This document shows positions 59,701 to 64,000 of a stretch of 64,000 nucleotides of DNA, in pieces. Each line of letters opens with the position of its first letter. The first letter of the stretch is position 1. The DNA is from Phytoseiulus persimilis. Taxonomy: Eukaryota; Arthropoda; Arachnida; Mesostigmata; Phytoseiidae. The DNA lies in contig CM075101.1 in the NCBI GenBank assembly GCA_037576195.1, positions 4,774,001 to 4,838,000 on the forward strand. Direction: 5' to 3'. The translations under genes and the position numbers were made by a program. Under the pieces are notes generated by a model that saw nothing but the letters and a program-made list of their open reading frames with translations, was not told the origin of the DNA and made no database searches.

Positions 59701-62700
59701 GCGACAACACTATCCCGCTCTGCACGGTCATGTAGTCACGAAATTGGTTCCCTGTCCGGCGATTTGTGCCGAAGCCCTGGCCGTGCTCAGCAACCTCAGT
59801 CCTTTCGGCTTCCAAAGTTCACCGTCGATCGATGGATCCACTCTTGCTCAGGATCCTCTTCCCATGACGGCTCTGCCACTCTTCGCGTGTTCCACCCCCG
59901 AGTACGACGATCACCTCTCCACAACCATCAGCGCTCTGAATGGGACGTATCAGGAGTTCCTCAAATCTTCGGAGGGATTCGGTTTCAACGGACAAGTCGT
60001 CCTGATCGGAGACAGCTTGGGTGCCGTTTTGGCGTTCGATGCCATCTCCCGGACGGCCAACCATCTATCAGAAGGGGCGGGATCTCATTTCGGCAGCGAA
60101 TCTTCACTCCAGGAAAGCAAGAGCAACCCCCTGATCTCGATCAGCAACGAGGCGACCTTCGAATTTGATGAGGTCACCAAAAAGAACGTGGCCCCGACAA
60201 CGGGGACCGCTGCGGCACCGTCGAACCCGATTGGAACGGCGCTGGTTTCAGGCCCGGAAACATCGGATTCGTCGCAATCGAGTTTCTTCGACGCAACGTC
60301 TTTCCAAAAACTTTTGTCGGCTCAAGTCACTCCGGGGAGCAAGAGACGCAGGAGCAATTCGGGAGGCCCTGACGTGAAGCTTGACTTCGAGGCCTCGGAT
60401 CTCTTCATGTTTGGCTCCCCGATGGCTCTCATTCTGAGTTACCGAAAGATGGTTTCCGGGGATGAGAAGACCAATCCAGTCGCCAAGCCCGGGAACACCC
60501 AAGTGAGTAGACGTCACATCTGATTTCCACGTGCAATCAGGTCAGAGGCTGTGGATTTTGACAGATCGGGCCCTTTGCGCCGCCCGCTTGTCACATCGAA
60601 GGTAATTGGCAATTAAATTCGACCGTTTCAGGTATACAACTTGTTCCATCCAACCGATCCCCTTGCAGTTCGGATTGAACCGCTTATTTCAGCCAAGTTC
60701 TCACAACTTCCCCCGATCACAGTTCCCCGTTTCCAGAAGTACCCCCTGGGCGATGGCCAGCCGATACACCTACGTGAGTTTCCCGTCATGACCAGTTTTG
60801 ATTCAATTCGAGTTCTAGATGCAGATCGAAATGGTGGTGTGCTAGCACACGAGTCAGATCAGCCGAAGTCTCGGTTCATTCAGACGGCTGTGCGTCGCTT
60901 AAAGTGTCCGAAACCTCTCGGAGAAAATCAGGATGATCGCTCAGGACGAAAAGGGATTCACCCTCCCCCCCCCCCCCCCACCTGAAGCGTTCCTTCTTGC
61001 GTTGAAGAATTCATTGAATGTGGTACCGATTTTTCGTGAGCCTTGTAGGACTTTCGATTAGTTCCCCTTCGGAGTGTATCACGAAGCCCGCGACATTAAG
61101 TTCGCAGGAATCGTTTGTTGAGACGGATTCAGGGGAAAATCGGAAAATTTGTTGACGTGACCGCGTCTTCCTCCAGTTGAGTTCCTGCAGAGCTACTCGC
61201 ATCTGTTCTGCGAGATAGCTGCATCCACGAACACCCCAGCTGCGCTTAACAGCCAAAGCTCACCAACTCCGACACCTCATCCGACGACACCGCAGGCTCC
61301 AGACGCGCCCTGCAAGAGCAGTCCAGCGCCAAGTCCTTGCCAAGCCGGACGGCGGACGAGCGAGGCCTCTATCGCTTCCACGATGTCCGGTCTGTCGGAC
61401 TCCGCACTTCCACTCGGCACCATTCAAACACGTGAGACACATTTGCATGGTGCAGTCGGCCCCGCTTATTTACAATTTCCTGGGAGGTCGCCATTGCCGC
61501 CGAAGAAATTCGAGGAGTCCGAATTCCAGTCGGCTGCTCCTTCATGATCAAAGCTCAGCGAATGGGGCGGCATGATGTTGAACTCGATTGCATGGATGCA
61601 TGGACTCGTGCATGTCCCAATACGTCCTCGCGCCATCTCGCAGCCCATGAGACCCTGGGAACCGCAAGCAGGCCCCGAGTATGGAGGAGAACTACACGGT
61701 TCCTCTAACGTTCAAACTTTACAGTGAACACCCGTTGGTGGGGGAATAAGCGCATCGATTACGCTCTGTACTGCCCCGACGGCCTGGCGAACTTCCCAAG
61801 CAACTCTTTGCCTCATCTTTTCCATTCCTCGTTCTGGGAAAGTCACGACGTCGCCAGTTTCGTACTTCGACAGCTGATTCGCTGCGACACCGTTCAACAA
61901 TGTATAGATACAGATGCTCCTGCTCCATCCTTCGTGTTTGGGCAGCCAAGAGAAAAATGGCTCAAGAAGAGAACTTCAGTTAAACTCAGGGTGAGTGTCC
62001 CGTCCCTGGGAGTCGGCTGACCCCAAAAAAATTTACTTGTGATTCAGGAAAATTCGAGAAAAAGAATCGAGACTCGGCCAGAACAAGCTCGAGAATCGCG
62101 AATTTCGCTGAATGTTATTTCTTTCTCTCTTATCAGAACGTCACTGCCAACCATCGAGCCAACGACATCGTGGTCAAAGAGGGCGACCCCCAGATCCTGA
62201 ACGCGCGCTTCTTGTACGGACCCCTGGACATGGTCGCACTGACTGGGGAAAAAGTCGACATCCACGTTATGCGAGACTTACGCTCGAGCGAATGGATGCT
62301 GTTGGCCACTGAGAACACCGACAAAACAGGGAGAATCGTTTACAGGATCCCCGAGGAAAAATCACTGGGCTTCGGGCTCTATCCCATCAAAATGATCGTA
62401 CGGTGAGGCTCGCTTTCTCTAAGCTGCTAATCCATGTTCCAACAAGGAAACGCGAGGGCGGTGTTCTCGTAGTTTGCCCTGAATGGGGGTCTCCACAGCC
62501 CCGAAGTGTGGGACCAGCACCGCTCTAATTTCTCTCATCGTGCTGCAGCGGGGATCACACGAGCGTCGACTTCTTCCTGGCCGTACTCCCGCCGAAGACC
62601 GAGTGCGTGGTGTTTTCGATTGACGGATCGTTCACGGCGTCGGTTTCCGTCACCGGTCGGGATCCCAAAGTTCGCGCCGGAGCTGTGGACGTGGTTCGGC

Positions 62701-63466
62701 ACTGGCAAGAACTGGGCTACCTCATCTTCTACATAACCTGTGGGTTGAATGGCATGAGCGCCGGTTTTCTCCAGGTTCCTACGAGAATATCCACCATCCC
62801 ACCCCTCAGTTCCCCGCTCGAAGCCTAACGCAGTAGAACCGGTATCATTCTGCAGGTCGACCGGATATTCAGCAACGACGCGTGGTGGCGTGGCTGGCTC
62901 AACACAACTTCCCTCATGGTCTCGTATCGTTCGCGGAGGGCATTTCTTCCGGGCCGCTGAAACTCAAGACGGACTACCTCAAGCAGCTACAAACTGACGC
63001 CGATATCGTTTTTCACGCTGCGTACGGGTCTCAGAAAGACATCAGCGTCTATTCAACGCTGGGTATCCCCCCTGAAAAGACTTTCATCGTCGGCCGGGTC
63101 AGCAAGAAGCATCTCTCCCACGTCACGGTAAAGAGCAATCATCTGATACATAGTGCATGGATGCACGAAACATCAGCAACGCGGCGTGCCACCAATGAAA
63201 GCACCAATATTAATCCGAAAAACAATCCTTAGGCTTTGATGGACGGCTACTCTCAGCATCTAGCCGACCTGCGTGTTCCCGGCGCGAGTCGCCCAGCGCA
63301 GGGAAACGCCAGAATGGTTCTCTCCCGCGGCTGTTTCGGCCTCCCAGGTCTTCCCAAGAAACGGCGTTCTGCGAAACGCACGTCTTCGTATCCCTTGCCT
63401 CCGCGCAGCCCGAGCGCCGGAGCGGCCGGAGTCAACCTCACCCCAAGCCACAAGTCAAACGGCTGA
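56749..63466 (+). CDS. rdgB / PITPNM: Membrane-associated phosphatidylinositol transfer protein (rdgB/PITPNM)
   Basis: Exchanges phosphatidylinositol and phosphatidic acid at ER-plasma membrane contacts to refill PIP2 during phospholipase C signalling. Thirteen exons: 56749-56826, 57406-57617, 57920-58041, 58176-58394, 58510-59022, 59439-60502, 60632-60773, 61177-61431, 61725-61990, 62137-62402, 62549-62739, 62856-63127, 63233-63466; phases agree, 1277 residues (fly rdgB about 1260). The PITP domain starts [20 protein letters not shown] and includes [20 protein letters not shown] and [13 protein letters not shown]. An acidic FFAT motif (EEFFDAED) binds VAP in the ER. The DDHD part includes [30 protein letters not shown] and [16 protein letters not shown]. 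The LNS2 domain has [20 protein letters not shown] and [18 protein letters not shown], lacking the full DxDxT of lipin phosphatases. The tail is basic and Pro-rich. Exons 11/12 join as YITCRPD where relatives have a Gly, so that border deserves a check. Confidence 0.97.
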
Positions 63467-64000
63467 ACGGGATCCCTGTTCCGCGTGGAGTCTATCCACC
63501 TCACAGGGAACGGATCCGTCAGGGATGTGGCTTCGTTCAGTTGTAACGTAGGAGTCAAACGCCTACTTCACAGTCCACATTGATCATGGGAGAATTTCAC
63601 ATGGGAGGAGTGGTTTCGAGAGAATTCGCTCGGTGCGTCTCAACTTGCCACGCTCCGTCAATCCGCCCAGAGGTGAATTCCAGAGCTCCCATGACTGTTC
63701 ACGCGCTTCATCGTTTTACAATGTTAAGATCTTCTACTGTGTTCCTTTACAACAACAAAACCCCAACCAGCAACTATTTTGAATTCGACATCGATCTCAC
63801 ATGTTTCACGAGGACTTCGTCGATGAATCACGCCTGAGCTGGTTTCATCTAGATTTCGGTTGTGACAGTCGTTACGTTTTGTGTTTTCTGATCTTTAGCC
63901 AGGTCGAAGCCGTTTCCCACTGTCAAATTACAGTATAGGACGAGGTAGTGTCCCCCCCCCCCCATCCCCTTACTCCGTCGCCCCCTGTGTACTTCGCTGA
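63467..64000. other. Downstream flank of rdgB
   Basis: Presumed rdgB 3' UTR and spacer. No AATAAA hexamer is visible. A short plus frame at 63580-63837 has no features, and a C-run lies at 63952-63963. Confidence 0.4.

Noticed and set aside
59401..60168. 255-codon alternative frame inside rdgB exon 6
   Set aside because: Shadow frame; the other frame matches PITPNM residue by residue.
1..64000. CRISPR arrays, phage or bacterial defence systems
   Set aside because: No regularly spaced direct repeats, no bacterial-type operons or ribosome binding sites; all supported genes are spliced animal genes or animal families.

Overview
This is a eukaryotic, animal-type window. Every gene I can support is split by short introns (mostly about 50-150 bp) with GT-AG borders, and the proteins are animal families: eEF2K, UVRAG, Nup37, AP-1/2 beta adaptin, malectin, a Spot14/MID1IP1 protein, an Ig/FN3 adhesion receptor, an SLC46-like transporter and rdgB/PITPNM. 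Base composition looks close to balanced and gene structure is compact. An eEF2K gene argues against a fly-like insect. Together this fits a non-insect arthropod, perhaps a mesostigmatid mite such as Galendromus/Metaseiulus; that species guess is inference from general features, not a match.

Layout. 1.7-4.0 kb: eEF2K on the minus strand. 4.1-16.3 kb: no gene I can defend; it holds a 50-bp tandem duplication and a 0.73-kb element with long terminal inverted repeats. 16.4-19.2 kb: UVRAG, minus. 20.05-20.87 kb: unrecognised multi-exon gene, plus, with one unresolved splice phase. 21.3-22.7 kb: Nup37, minus. 25.65-28.9 kb: beta adaptin, minus. 30.4-32.05 kb: malectin, plus. 36.5-37.2 kb: single-exon Spot14/MID1IP1-type gene, plus. 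37.2-44.5 kb: only weak candidate exons. 44.55-47.9 kb: Ig/FN3 single-pass receptor, minus, 5' end not found. 53.3-54.9 kb: SLC46-like transporter, plus. 56.7-63.5 kb: 13-exon rdgB/PITPNM gene, plus.

Exon models were built by hand from reading frame, splice consensus and phase. For eEF2K, UVRAG, Nup37, beta adaptin, malectin and rdgB all internal phases agree and total lengths match the known families. Several genes serve membrane traffic or lipid handling (UVRAG, beta adaptin, malectin, rdgB), but they sit on both strands with large gaps between them, so I read this as chance neighbourhood rather than a functional cluster. I found no CRISPR array, phage, tRNA, rRNA or bacterial-type operon, and nothing I would call a new biological system. 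The best leads are the inverted-repeat element at 14.9-15.6 kb, the unassigned receptor at 44.6-47.9 kb and the unrecognised gene at 20 kb.
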